This document shows positions 15,896 through 24,585 of a DNA stretch of 64,000 nucleotides, in pieces; the stretch's first letter is position 1; each line of letters opens with the position of its first letter. The stretch spans positions 30,010-94,009 of the forward strand of contig JBJHBJ010000011.1 in assembly GCA_050485425.1 (NCBI GenBank), given 5' to 3'. Source of the stretch: LSCE01 sp050485425 (GTDB lineage Bacteria > Pseudomonadota > Gammaproteobacteria > Nitrococcales > Aquisalimonadaceae). Below the pieces are notes generated by a model. That model worked only from the letters and a program-made list of their open reading frames with translations. It was not told the DNA's origin and ran no database searches. The translations under genes and the position numbers were made by a program.

Positions 15896-17088
15896 CCGGG
15901 GGCGCGGATGCCGGCGCACCGGCGGGGCTGTCGGTTCGCGAGGTCAGCAAACGATTCAAGAAGACCACTGCGCTCGACGGTGTTTCGCTGGATGTGCAAC
16001 CAGGCGAGATCGTCGCTGTCACCGGCCCTTCCGGGGCCGGCAAGTCCACCCTGGGGCGGCTGATCAGCGGTCTGGAAAGCCTGGACACCGGGTACATGGA
16101 TTTGAATGGGCAAAGGATTTCCCAACTTCCACCGCAGCGACGCCGCATTGCGCACATGTTCGAGTCGTTGGCGCTGTATCCCACCATAAACGTGTTCGAC
16201 AACGTCGCATCGCCTTTGCGGGCGCCATCTCATGCGGGTCGCGTTCCCAAGGGAGAGGTGGCGCAACGTGTGATGGACGTGCTTGAACTGACCGAGATCG
16301 CTCATCTGAAAGAGCGGTTGCCGTCCGAGCTATCCGGCGGACAGAAGCAGCGTGTGGCCCTCTGCCGGACGCTTGTGCAACTTCCCGAGTTGTTTGTGCT
16401 GGATGAGCCCATCGGCCATCTGGACGCGAAACTCAGGCATAAGCTGCGAGGCGAAATTCGACGCCGCCAGCAGGACTTGCCGCAGGGAACCTTGTGGCTG
16501 ACGCCGGACGCGGTCGAGGCAATGGCGGTGGCGGATCGGGTGGTCATGCTGGTGGACGGGCAGGTTCGCCAGATCGGAACGCCGAATGAAGTGTACTCCT
16601 TGCCCGAGGATACCGGCGTGGCGCGACTGGTCGGCGATCCGGCCATGAATCTGATCCCGGTGGAACTCGATACCTCTGCCGGAACGGTGTCGGCGCGCTG
16701 CAACGACAAGCCGCTCACGCTCGATGCCGGTCTGCTGGATCGCTTGCAGGCGCTGGGTGCTCCCAACTGCGTGCTGGGAATTCCACCGCTGCGTACCGGC
16801 CTCGTGTCCAGCACAGGGGAACGTGACGACGCGATCCAGGGCGAGATCTACTCGGTGGAGCCGTTTGGCAAGTACACGCTGGTGACCGTGGACTTGGGCG
16901 GGACGCGCGTCAAGTCGAAGGCTGCGCCGGATTTTCGTATGTCCATCGGCGATTCCATCGCCATTTCAATCCCTTCCGAATACACGCTGTTGTTCGATGG
17001 TGAAACCGGGCGCCGTGTACCGGAGTCGCGAGAGGCGGCTCCGGAAGGCACGGCGTTGCATCAAACCCCGGCGGTTCTTGGCGCATGA
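15892..17088 (+). CDS. Sugar/polyol-type ABC transporter ATPase, degenerate H-loop
   Basis: This 398-residue second MalK-like ATPase has Walker A GPSGAGKST (45-53), signature LSGGQ (147-151) and Walker B VLDEP (D171, E172). At the switch position, where relatives read THD, it has T204-P205-D206, so the H-loop histidine is missing. The Q-loop again carries Glu (E91). The C-terminal TOBE-like region is present. Paired with the canonical subunit encoded just upstream, it predicts an asymmetric nucleotide-binding dimer with one impaired site. Overlaps of 4 bases upstream show coupling. Confidence 0.88.
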   Translation: MTGGADAGAPAGLSVREVSKRFKKTTALDGVSLDVQPGEIVAVTGPSGAGKSTLGRLISGLESLDTGYMDLNGQRISQLPPQRRRIAHMFESLALYPTINVFDNVASPLRAPSHAGRVPKGEVAQRVMDVLELTEIAHLKERLPSELSGGQKQRVALCRTLVQLPELFVLDEPIGHLDAKLRHKLRGEIRRRQQDLPQGTLWLTPDAVEAMAVADRVVMLVDGQVRQIGTPNEVYSLPEDTGVARLVGDPAMNLIPVELDTSAGTVSARCNDKPLTLDAGLLDRLQALGAPNCVLGIPPLRTGLVSSTGERDDAIQGEIYSVEPFGKYTLVTVDLGGTRVKSKAAPDFRMSIGDSIAISIPSEYTLLFDGETGRRVPESREAAPEGTALHQTPAVLGA

Positions 17089-17102
17089 GAGCGAGGTCCA
17101 GA

Positions 17103-18524
17103 ATGGAAAAGCAATATGGAATACGGGTACGTCAATCATTGAGCGGGGTGATTACCGCGTTGACCGTGTCGGCGTTGGCAATACCCGCAGCATTGGCCGA
17201 GGAGTGGTCCTACGCTGAAGCGGCCAGACCCTACGCGGGAACCACGATACGCGTTCTCGATGAAATCACGCCGTTGCAGGAAGCCATGCGTGGACTGGTG
17301 CCGGAGTTCACCGAAGAGACCGGCATCAATGTGCAGTACGAGTTGCTGAGTCACAGTGACGTCATCAACCGTGGACAGGCGGATCTGTTTTCCGGACGCG
17401 GCTATTACGACGCCATCATGCTGCACGGCCTGCAACTCGGGCCGTTGCTCGAGGCCGAGGTGCTGGAGCCGATCGGGGCCATGTTCTCGGACAATGGGCT
17501 GACCAACCCGGGGCTGGATCTCGACGATCTGATCGAGCCCGCCCATTCCTCGCTGGTGAACCACGGAGGCGAGACGTACGGGTTTCTGACCTGGAACTAC
17601 AACCAGATCTACTGGGCGCGCAAGGACCTGCTGGAGCATCCCGATGAGCAGCAGGCGTTCGAGGAGGCCTACGGCTATCCCCTGGCGCCGGCCGAAACCA
17701 TGCAGCAGATGCGTGACATCGCCGAGTTCTTCACACGCCGTTCGGGCGAGACGCTGGCGGGTGAGACGTTGCGGAACGACTTCTACGGCATCGTAATGGA
17801 AGGGATTCCCGGCGGCACAACGTTCACCACGGTCTGGGAGGTCTTCCTCCGTAACTGGGGCGGCGGCCTGTTCGACGAGAGCGGCAGCCCCGACTTCAAC
17901 ACGCCGCAGAATCTGGCTGCGCTGACCTTCTGGGCGGAACTCTGGAAGTTCTCCCCGCCTGGGCAGGCCGAGTACTCGCTGGTGGACGTGCCCACGGTGA
18001 TGGGCAACGGCATAGCCGCCCAGTCCATCGCCTGGAGCGATTTCGTCCTGGGTGTGGACCGCCCCAACGGCGGCTCATATGCAGGCCAGTTCGTTTACGG
18101 CGGTATTCCCGCGAATCCGGAAGCCGACGCCGAGCCGAGCGCCGGAGCGGAGCCGTCGTTGATGGCGATGAGTCGCCATAGTCGCAACAAGGAAGCCACC
18201 TATCTGTTCATGCAGTGGATGGTGGATGCGAAAACGCAGGAACGGTTGATGGAAATCGGCGGAGGCGGGGTGCCGATCCGGCATTCCAGTTTCGATCTCC
18301 CGGTGATGCAGCTTGAGGAGAGGCAGTCCCTCTACGACGCCATGCGGGCGTCCCTCGAAGTGGCTGTCGCCAAGCCCAAGGCACCCGATTTCTTCGAGAT
18401 CGACGATGCCATGTCCCCGATCATCCAGCGAGTCGGTATCGGTCAGATCACCGCGCAGCAGGCGCTTGAGGAGGGGCAGAGGCGGCTGGAGGCCATCTGC
18501 AACCCCTGTCTGCTGCAGGACTGA
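17103..18524 (+). CDS. ABC transporter extracellular solute-binding protein, family 1
   Basis: This 473-residue periplasmic binding protein has the large sugar-binding (family 1, MalE/UgpB-like) fold. A signal peptide ends around AALAEEW (about residues 30-34). The mature part begins with a short beta-strand (TIRVLDE) and a helix (LVPEFTEETGINVQYE) typical of the family. C-terminal cysteines (CNPC) could form a disulphide. It supplies substrate to the permeases encoded immediately downstream. Start: GAGG seven bases before ATG 17103 is a good site. An ATG at 17085 overlapping the previous stop is an alternative. Confidence 0.9.
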   Translation: MEKQYGIRVRQSLSGVITALTVSALAIPAALAEEWSYAEAARPYAGTTIRVLDEITPLQEAMRGLVPEFTEETGINVQYELLSHSDVINRGQADLFSGRGYYDAIMLHGLQLGPLLEAEVLEPIGAMFSDNGLTNPGLDLDDLIEPAHSSLVNHGGETYGFLTWNYNQIYWARKDLLEHPDEQQAFEEAYGYPLAPAETMQQMRDIAEFFTRRSGETLAGETLRNDFYGIVMEGIPGGTTFTTVWEVFLRNWGGGLFDESGSPDFNTPQNLAALTFWAELWKFSPPGQAEYSLVDVPTVMGNGIAAQSIAWSDFVLGVDRPNGGSYAGQFVYGGIPANPEADAEPSAGAEPSLMAMSRHSRNKEATYLFMQWMVDAKTQERLMEIGGGGVPIRHSSFDLPVMQLEERQSLYDAMRASLEVAVAKPKAPDFFEIDDAMSPIIQRVGIGQITAQQALEEGQRRLEAICNPCLLQD

Positions 18525-18535
18525 CGGGGCCGGCC

Positions 18536-19414
18536 ATGAACGGAGTGGAGAACCGCTGGTACCCCTACGCGCTGATCGCACCCGCCCTGTTGGTGCTGGT
18601 TATCGTGAGCCTGGTGCCTTTTCTGTTCGCGATCTTCCTGAGCCTGCACGAAATCCGTTTCGGCAGGATCGGGGACTTCGCCGGTGTCTCGAACTATGCC
18701 CGGCTGCTGGATAACGACCGTTTCTGGAACAGTCTGGCAGTGGCCGGGAAGTTCATCCTGATCGCCGTTCCGCTCCAGTTCGTGCTGGGCATGGCCGGAG
18801 CCCTGGTGCTCAACAAACGGGTGTGGGGCCGCAGCGTGCTGCTCCCCCTGTTGTTCATACCCACGATGATGGCGCCCATCGTCGTGGGGCTATTGTGGAA
18901 AGTGATGTTCGCCGGCTCCTGGGGACTGCTCTCCTACAACGTGGTGGAGCGTTTCGGCTGGTTGCCGGGCACCTCGGTGTTTTCCTCGCCGGATTACGCG
19001 CTGATCGCGCTGGCGCTGGTGGATGTCTGGCAGTGGACGCCATTCATGATGCTGGCTTTCTTCGCCGGGCTTCAGGCCTTGCCGGTCAGCCCCTACCGGG
19101 CGGCATCGGTGGACGGCGCCAATTCCATGCAGGTGTTTTTCCGCCTGACGTTGCCGCTGATGGCGCCGCTGTTGGCCGTCATCGGCATGTTGCGGTTCAT
19201 CGATGCTTTCAAGGTCTTCGAAACCATCTTCACCCTGACGGCCGGCGGCCCGGGCACCTCCACGGAAGCGCCCAGCATTCTGGCTTACCGGATGAGCTTC
19301 GAGCAGTGGCGGATCGGGGAGTCAGCGGCCTTCGCGGTGCTGGTGTGGGTCGGGTTTTTCATTCTGTGCACCGCGTTCTATCACGTGGCCCGGAAGAAGC
19401 TGAACGCGTTCTAG
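18536..19414 (+). CDS. Sugar-type ABC transporter permease (MalF/UgpA-like)
   Basis: This 292-residue inner-membrane permease has six predicted transmembrane segments and the cytoplasmic EAA-type loop (YRAASVDGANSMQVFFRLTLP, about 187-207) that docks on an ATPase. It pairs with the next gene's product. The spacing of 11 bases from the binding-protein gene and 9 bases to the next permease gene shows one operon. The substrate is unknown. Confidence 0.9.
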   Translation: MNGVENRWYPYALIAPALLVLVIVSLVPFLFAIFLSLHEIRFGRIGDFAGVSNYARLLDNDRFWNSLAVAGKFILIAVPLQFVLGMAGALVLNKRVWGRSVLLPLLFIPTMMAPIVVGLLWKVMFAGSWGLLSYNVVERFGWLPGTSVFSSPDYALIALALVDVWQWTPFMMLAFFAGLQALPVSPYRAASVDGANSMQVFFRLTLPLMAPLLAVIGMLRFIDAFKVFETIFTLTAGGPGTSTEAPSILAYRMSFEQWRIGESAAFAVLVWVGFFILCTAFYHVARKKLNAF

Positions 19415-19423
19415 GAGGTGGGG

Positions 19424-20359
19424 ATGATCGGACGTGAGCATGGTCGGCATCATGGGCCGGAGTCCGCCGTGGAAGCGGATCTGGGGCACGGCGAAGGCGG
19501 CGCGGCGTTGCCCAGGCCGCAGCCGGCCATCGTTGACGCCCAGCCGGGGCAGCCGACGGCATGGATCTGGACAGCGTTGACGATGCTGGTTGCCGCTGTC
19601 TCGCTGTTTCCGGTGTTGTGGATGGCCAGTTTCATGTTCAGGCCGGACTCCGCCATGTTCGCGAGGCCGACACAGTGGCTGTTCGAGCCCACGCTCGAGC
19701 ATTTTCGGTATGTGCTCGACAGCGGCTTCATCGGTTACCTGGGCACCTCATTTGCGCTTGCCTCGGTCAGTACGGTGCTGGTGGTGTTGCTCGGAACGCC
19801 GGCCGCTTACGCCTTCGCGCGCTTTGATATCAAGTTCAAGAATGATCTGTTCCTGTTCGTGCTGGCAACGCGCATGGCGCCGCCGATCTGCATGGTGATC
19901 CCGTTCTACATGATCTTTGCCCAGGTGGGCCTGATCGACACCTTCCTGGGCGTCACACTGGCTTATCTGACCTTCAACCTGTCGTTCTACATCTGGGTAT
20001 TGCGCAGTTTCTGCCGCGACCTGCCGGTGGAGCTGGAGGAAGTGGCCATGCTGGAGGGCTACTCGCGGTTCGGGGTTTTCCTCCGCGTGGTGCTGCCGTT
20101 GCTGCGTTCCGGCATCGTCGCAACCGGCATGCTGTGCTTCATCTTCGCCTGGAACGAATTCCTGTTCGCTTTCATGCTCGGCGGCCAGGAAGTCAAGACA
20201 CTGCCGGTGGCCATCCCGGAACTGATTACCACTCAGGGCGTGCGCTGGGGGCCGATGGCCATCGTCGGAACCATCTCCATGGTGCCGGTCATGCTGGCCG
20301 TTTTCCTGCTGCAGAAACACATTGTCCGCGGCCTGACCATGGGCGCGGTGAAGGGGTAG
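19424..20359 (+). CDS. Sugar-type ABC transporter permease (MalG/UgpE-like)
   Basis: This 311-residue second permease has an unusually long, hydrophilic N-terminal extension (about 45 residues, His/Gly/Pro-rich). Six membrane segments follow, with the EAA loop (ELEEVAMLEGYSRFGVFLRVVLP). It forms the heterodimeric channel with the MalF-like subunit. Start: AGGAGG is well placed for the ATG at 19424. An in-frame GTG at 19418 overlaps that element. The stop lies 4 bases before the acetamidase gene. Confidence 0.9.
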   Translation: MIGREHGRHHGPESAVEADLGHGEGGAALPRPQPAIVDAQPGQPTAWIWTALTMLVAAVSLFPVLWMASFMFRPDSAMFARPTQWLFEPTLEHFRYVLDSGFIGYLGTSFALASVSTVLVVLLGTPAAYAFARFDIKFKNDLFLFVLATRMAPPICMVIPFYMIFAQVGLIDTFLGVTLAYLTFNLSFYIWVLRSFCRDLPVELEEVAMLEGYSRFGVFLRVVLPLLRSGIVATGMLCFIFAWNEFLFAFMLGGQEVKTLPVAIPELITTQGVRWGPMAIVGTISMVPVMLAVFLLQKHIVRGLTMGAVKG

Positions 20360-20363
20360 TCTC

Positions 20364-21311
20364 ATGACACATCATCAGCTTCCCGCGACTGCGGAAACCG
20401 TGCACTGGGGCTACTGGGATGCCGCCCGCAAACCGGTGCTGTCCGTCCGCTCCGGCGACACGGTGACCATCGACACCCTTTCCGGCGAGCCGGAGGACCT
20501 TCCGGAAGACAAGGCGTTGCTGCTGCCGGAACACCGGGAGGTACTGGACGGCACCCCACGGGGGTCTGGCCCGCACCTGCTGACCGGGCCGGTATACGTC
20601 GAAGGCGCCGAGCCGGGGGACGTGCTGGAGGTGGTGATTCAGGATATCCGGCTTCGCCAGGACTGGGGCTGGAACATCATAGAGCCGCTACTCGGCACCT
20701 TGCCCTCGGACTTTCCCGAAGCGCGCCGGCTGCATATACCGCTGGATCGAGAGGCTCTGCTGGCCCGGCTGCCCTGGGGGTCTGAGGTTCCGCTGAACCC
20801 GTTCTTCGGCAATTTCGGCGTTGCCCCGCCGCCCAACTACGGCCGCATTACCTCGATTATCCCGCGGGAACACGGCGGGAATATGGACAACAAGGCGCTG
20901 GTTGCCGGGGTCAGGGTGTTTTTCCCGGTCTTCAACGAGGGCGCCCTGTTCTCCGCAGGGGATGGCCACGCTGCTCAGGGCGACGGGGAAGTCTGCCTGA
21001 CCGCCATCGAAACCAGCCTTACCGGCACCTTCGAGCTGATTCTGCACAAGGGGGTATCGCTGGATTTTCCCAGAGCGGAGTCGGACACACACCTGATCTC
21101 GATGGGCATGGACGAGGATCTGGACGACGCAGCCCGCCAGGCCTTGCGCCAGATGATCCGCTGGCTGCAGGAACGCTGCGGCCTGACCGCACAGGACGCC
21201 TATTCCCTGTGCAGCATCGCCGGCGACCTCCACGTCACCCAGATGGTGGACATCAACAAGGGCGTCCACTGCATGTTGCCCAAATCGGTATTGCCGGCAA
21301 ATCCGAACTGA
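20364..21311 (+). CDS. Acetamidase/formamidase family (FmdA/AmdA) hydrolase
   Basis: This 315-residue amidohydrolase of the FmdA_AmdA family hydrolyses short amides to acid and ammonia in characterised members. Family blocks are clear: GPVYVEGAEPGDVLEV near 72-87, PREHGGNMDNK near 168-178 and FSAGDGHAAQGDGEV near 193-207. It is cytoplasmic, with no signal peptide. Located between a transporter and two oxidoreductases, it probably releases ammonia from an amide formed in, or taken up by, this pathway. It is 4 bases from the permease gene. Confidence 0.9.
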   Translation: MTHHQLPATAETVHWGYWDAARKPVLSVRSGDTVTIDTLSGEPEDLPEDKALLLPEHREVLDGTPRGSGPHLLTGPVYVEGAEPGDVLEVVIQDIRLRQDWGWNIIEPLLGTLPSDFPEARRLHIPLDREALLARLPWGSEVPLNPFFGNFGVAPPPNYGRITSIIPREHGGNMDNKALVAGVRVFFPVFNEGALFSAGDGHAAQGDGEVCLTAIETSLTGTFELILHKGVSLDFPRAESDTHLISMGMDEDLDDAARQALRQMIRWLQERCGLTAQDAYSLCSIAGDLHVTQMVDINKGVHCMLPKSVLPANPN

Positions 21312-21357
21312 CTCATCAACGCCGGCCCTCGGGGTGCGGCCTATTCGGGAGACGAAC

Positions 21358-22833
21358 ATGAGTACCGCGACCATTGATCAGAACACCGGCTCCGATGTCA
21401 GGCTGCTGTACATCAACGGGACATGGCGTCCGGGCAGCGAGGGCGGTGTTGCGGACGACCTGAACCCGGCCACCGGCGAAGTCTACGCCCGCGTTGCACA
21501 GGCAAGTCCGCAGGATGTCGAGGACGCCGTGGCCAGCGCCCATGCCGCACGTGGATCGTGGCAAGCCATGGTCGCCGCCGAGCGGGAGGCCATACTGCTC
21601 AAGGCGGCAGACATCATAGCTGCGCGCGCCGATGAGATTCGGGATCTCATTATTGACGAGACCGGGTCCGTACTGCTCAAGGCGCCCTGGGAGGTGGGTT
21701 ACGCCGTGGAGTGCCTGCGCGTAGCCGCGGGCTGCGTGCGGCGGCCCACCGGGGAGACCTTCCCGACCAGCCAGCCGGGGCAGTTATCAATGACCATCCG
21801 CCAGCCGCTGGGCGTGATTGCCGGCATAGCGCCGTTCAACTCACCGCTGTTGCTGGGCATGAAAAAAGTGGCTTTCGCGCTTGCCGCCGGCAACACCTTC
21901 GTGCTGAAACCATCGGAGCTGGCGCCTCTGGTGGGCCTGAAGATGGCGGAAGTGTTCGAGGAGGCGGGCCTGCCGGCCGGCGTGCTGAACGTCATCCCCG
22001 GCCCGGCGGCGGAAGTCGGGCAGCAACTGGTGGCTGATCCGCGCGTGAAGATGGTCAGCTTTACAGGCTCCACCCGGGTGGGGCAGTTGCTGGCCGCGGA
22101 GTGCGGCAAGCGGATGAAACGCGTGGCGCTGGAGATGGGCGGGAAGAGCCCGCTGGTGGTGCTTGGCGATGCTGACCTGGATTACGCCGTGGACGCTGCC
22201 GCTTTCGGAGCGTTTTTCCATCAAGGCCAGGTCTGCATGGCTGGTTCGCGGATCATCGTCGAAGCGCCGATATACGATGCCTTCTGCGACAAGTTCGTCA
22301 GCAAGGCCAAGGCCGTCAAAGTGGGCCTCCCGCATGATCCCGAAACGGTGGTTGGGCCGCTGATCCGCCTGTCGCAAGGGCCATACATCGATAAACAGAT
22401 CAAGGATTCAGTGGCCATGGGGGCTCAACTCCTCTGCGGCGGCACCTATGACGGACCGTATTTCCAGCCTACCGTGGTCAGTGGGGTAACGCGCGAGATG
22501 CCCCTGTATCAGGATGAATCCTTCGGCCCGGTCACCTCGATCATCAGGGCGCATGACTACGAACACGCGCTGTCGATTGCCAATGACACCGACACCGGCC
22601 TGTCTTGCGGCATAGTCACCAACGACATGCAGAAAGCGATGGACTTCTCCCAGCGCGTCGAGAGCGGGATGGTGCATATCAACGATGCCACGATTTCCGA
22701 TGAGCCGCACATCGCCTTCGGCGGCGTGAAAAACAGCGGCTTCGGAAGGGAGGGGGGCATGGCCTCGATCGAGGAGATGACCGAAGTGAAATGGGTGACT
22801 TTCCAGATGGGCAAGCGCGCATTTCCATTCTGA
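21358..22833 (+). CDS. NAD(P)-dependent aldehyde dehydrogenase
   Basis: This 491-residue protein of the ALDH superfamily has the nucleotide-binding FTGSTRVG (235-242), general base Glu259 (LEMGGKSP) and catalytic Cys293 (GQVCMAGS). It should oxidise an aldehyde to the acid in the cytoplasm. The gene pairs naturally with the GMC oxidoreductase gene 50 bases downstream, so an alcohol-to-aldehyde-to-acid sequence is likely. Start at the ATG following CGGGAGACGAAC. A longer in-frame form from 21334 lacks support. Confidence 0.92.
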   Translation: MSTATIDQNTGSDVRLLYINGTWRPGSEGGVADDLNPATGEVYARVAQASPQDVEDAVASAHAARGSWQAMVAAEREAILLKAADIIAARADEIRDLIIDETGSVLLKAPWEVGYAVECLRVAAGCVRRPTGETFPTSQPGQLSMTIRQPLGVIAGIAPFNSPLLLGMKKVAFALAAGNTFVLKPSELAPLVGLKMAEVFEEAGLPAGVLNVIPGPAAEVGQQLVADPRVKMVSFTGSTRVGQLLAAECGKRMKRVALEMGGKSPLVVLGDADLDYAVDAAAFGAFFHQGQVCMAGSRIIVEAPIYDAFCDKFVSKAKAVKVGLPHDPETVVGPLIRLSQGPYIDKQIKDSVAMGAQLLCGGTYDGPYFQPTVVSGVTREMPLYQDESFGPVTSIIRAHDYEHALSIANDTDTGLSCGIVTNDMQKAMDFSQRVESGMVHINDATISDEPHIAFGGVKNSGFGREGGMASIEEMTEVKWVTFQMGKRAFPF

Positions 22834-22883
22834 GGTAGACCGGGCGGCGTATCCCCCGGCTCACCACCACCGCGGATCATTCG

Positions 22884-24470
22884 ATGAACAATCCGATATA
22901 TGCAGCGAGCAGAGGCCTGGATGGCCTTGATGAGGAATACGACTTCATCATCTGCGGCGCCGGCTCCTCCGGTTGTGTGGTGGCTAGCCGGCTGGCGGAG
23001 AATCCTGCCGTTCGCGTGCTGCTGATCGAGGCCGGCGGAAGCGATCTGGTTCCGGAAGTGCTGGATGGAACGGTCTGGCCCTCCAACGTGGGAAGCGAGC
23101 GGGACTGGTGCTTTCGCGGAGAGCCCGTTCCCAGCCTGAATAACCGCAGACCGTCGTTTCCCATGGGGAAGGTGCTGGGCGGCGGTTCATCGATCAATGG
23201 ACTGGTCTGGGCGCGGGGGCACCGGAACGATTTCGAAGGCTGGGCTTCGGAAACCGGCAACCCGCGGTGGAATTACGAATCGGTCCTGGATATTTACCGT
23301 CGGATCGAGAACTGGGAAGGTCCCCAGAGTGATTTGCGCGGGCGAGGTGGTCCGGTCACGGTGACCTTGCCCCGGGACCCGGTCAACCCGGTGGCGATCG
23401 CGTTGCTGGAAGCTGCGCAGACGCTCGGTATTCCTGGCGTGTCTGACCTCAACGCCGAAGCCATGGAGGGCGATGGTGCGGCCGGGCTTACCAACGTCAT
23501 CATGAAGGACGGTCGTCGCGTATCGGTGTCCGCCGCGTACATCCATCCCGCTCTGGATCGGCAGAATCTGACCGTGGTGCTGGAAACGCAGGTCGTTCGC
23601 TTGCGCAGTGCCGGTACCCGCATCACGGGCGTCGATATCGTCTCCAACGGTCGTGAGCAGTCCATTCGGGCCAGCCGTGAAGTGGTGCTGTCCACCGGTG
23701 CCATCAAGACGCCGCAGTTGTTGATGCTGTCCGGCATAGGCCCGGAAGGTACGCTGAAACGTCTGGGAGTCCCTCGATTGCAGGCGCTTGAGGGGGTAGG
23801 GAGCAATTTCCAGGACCACCTATTGTTCGGTGGCTGCATGTGGGAGTACGTCAATCCGGAACCCAGCCGGAACAATTCGGCGGAGTTCACGTTCTTCTCG
23901 AAAAGCGGCCCGTCCCTGCCAACGCCCGATCTTCAGCCCTGTTTCGAAGAATATCCATACGCTACTGAAGCGACACGCGAGCGGTACGCGATTCCGGAAG
24001 GGGGGTGGGTATTGGCGCCGGGACTGGTCAAACCCACCAGCCGAGGGTCGTTGACACTTGCCAGCGCCTCGGTCTGGGACAGCCCGATCATTCACGCGGA
24101 ATTCCTGTCCACCGAGGCCGATATGGTCGCCTCCCGGCGCGCCTTCGAACTGTGTCGTGAACTGGGGAATTCGCCCCTGCTGAAGCCTTTCGTGAAACGC
24201 GAGGTGATGCCTGGTCCGTTACAGGGGAAGCAACTGGACTCCTTCATACGCGATGCGGCCGCCACCTATTTCCATGAGAGCGGCACATGCAAGATGGGGC
24301 GGGATGCGTTTTCCGTCGTGGATGGCGCGTTGAAAGTCTATGGAGTGAAGGGCTTGCGGGTTGCCGATGCGTCGGTCATGCCGACGATTACCACCGGTAA
24401 CACCATGGCACCCTGTGTGGTCATCGGCGAACGGTGTGCGGACGAGATCCGCGAGGAACATGGCATCTGA
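22884..24470 (+). CDS. GMC-family FAD oxidoreductase (choline/alcohol dehydrogenase-like)
   Basis: This 528-residue flavoenzyme has the N-terminal Rossmann dinucleotide fold (GAGSSG at 25-30, LIEAGG about 48-53). The GMC signature MGKVLGGGSSINGLVWARG follows, and the catalytic pair His464 (YFHESGTCKMG) and Asn506 (TTGNTMAP) lies near the C-terminus. Relatives oxidise choline, long alcohols, polyethylene glycols and similar substrates. Together with the adjacent aldehyde dehydrogenase it likely converts an alcohol to a carboxylate. It is the last gene of the operon and ends at a strong hairpin. Confidence 0.92.
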   Translation: MNNPIYAASRGLDGLDEEYDFIICGAGSSGCVVASRLAENPAVRVLLIEAGGSDLVPEVLDGTVWPSNVGSERDWCFRGEPVPSLNNRRPSFPMGKVLGGGSSINGLVWARGHRNDFEGWASETGNPRWNYESVLDIYRRIENWEGPQSDLRGRGGPVTVTLPRDPVNPVAIALLEAAQTLGIPGVSDLNAEAMEGDGAAGLTNVIMKDGRRVSVSAAYIHPALDRQNLTVVLETQVVRLRSAGTRITGVDIVSNGREQSIRASREVVLSTGAIKTPQLLMLSGIGPEGTLKRLGVPRLQALEGVGSNFQDHLLFGGCMWEYVNPEPSRNNSAEFTFFSKSGPSLPTPDLQPCFEEYPYATEATRERYAIPEGGWVLAPGLVKPTSRGSLTLASASVWDSPIIHAEFLSTEADMVASRRAFELCRELGNSPLLKPFVKREVMPGPLQGKQLDSFIRDAAATYFHESGTCKMGRDAFSVVDGALKVYGVKGLRVADASVMPTITTGNTMAPCVVIGERCADEIREEHGI

Positions 24471-24519
24471 GGGAGCGCCTTTCGCAGTAAGGCAGGTATT
24501 GATCCTGGTCGTCCCGTGA

Positions 24520-24552
24520 GCCACCGCAGGCTTGAGTGCCGCCTGCGGTGGC
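24520..24552. terminator. Bidirectional terminator hairpin
   Basis: Perfect 12-bp stem GCCACCGCAGGC/GCCTGCGGTGGC with a 9-base loop, between the convergent GMC oxidoreductase and amidohydrolase genes. No clear T-tract is present on the plus strand. Confidence 0.7.
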
Positions 24553-24585
24553 GCTCATATGGCCACGCCATCGTGTTGCGGGGCA

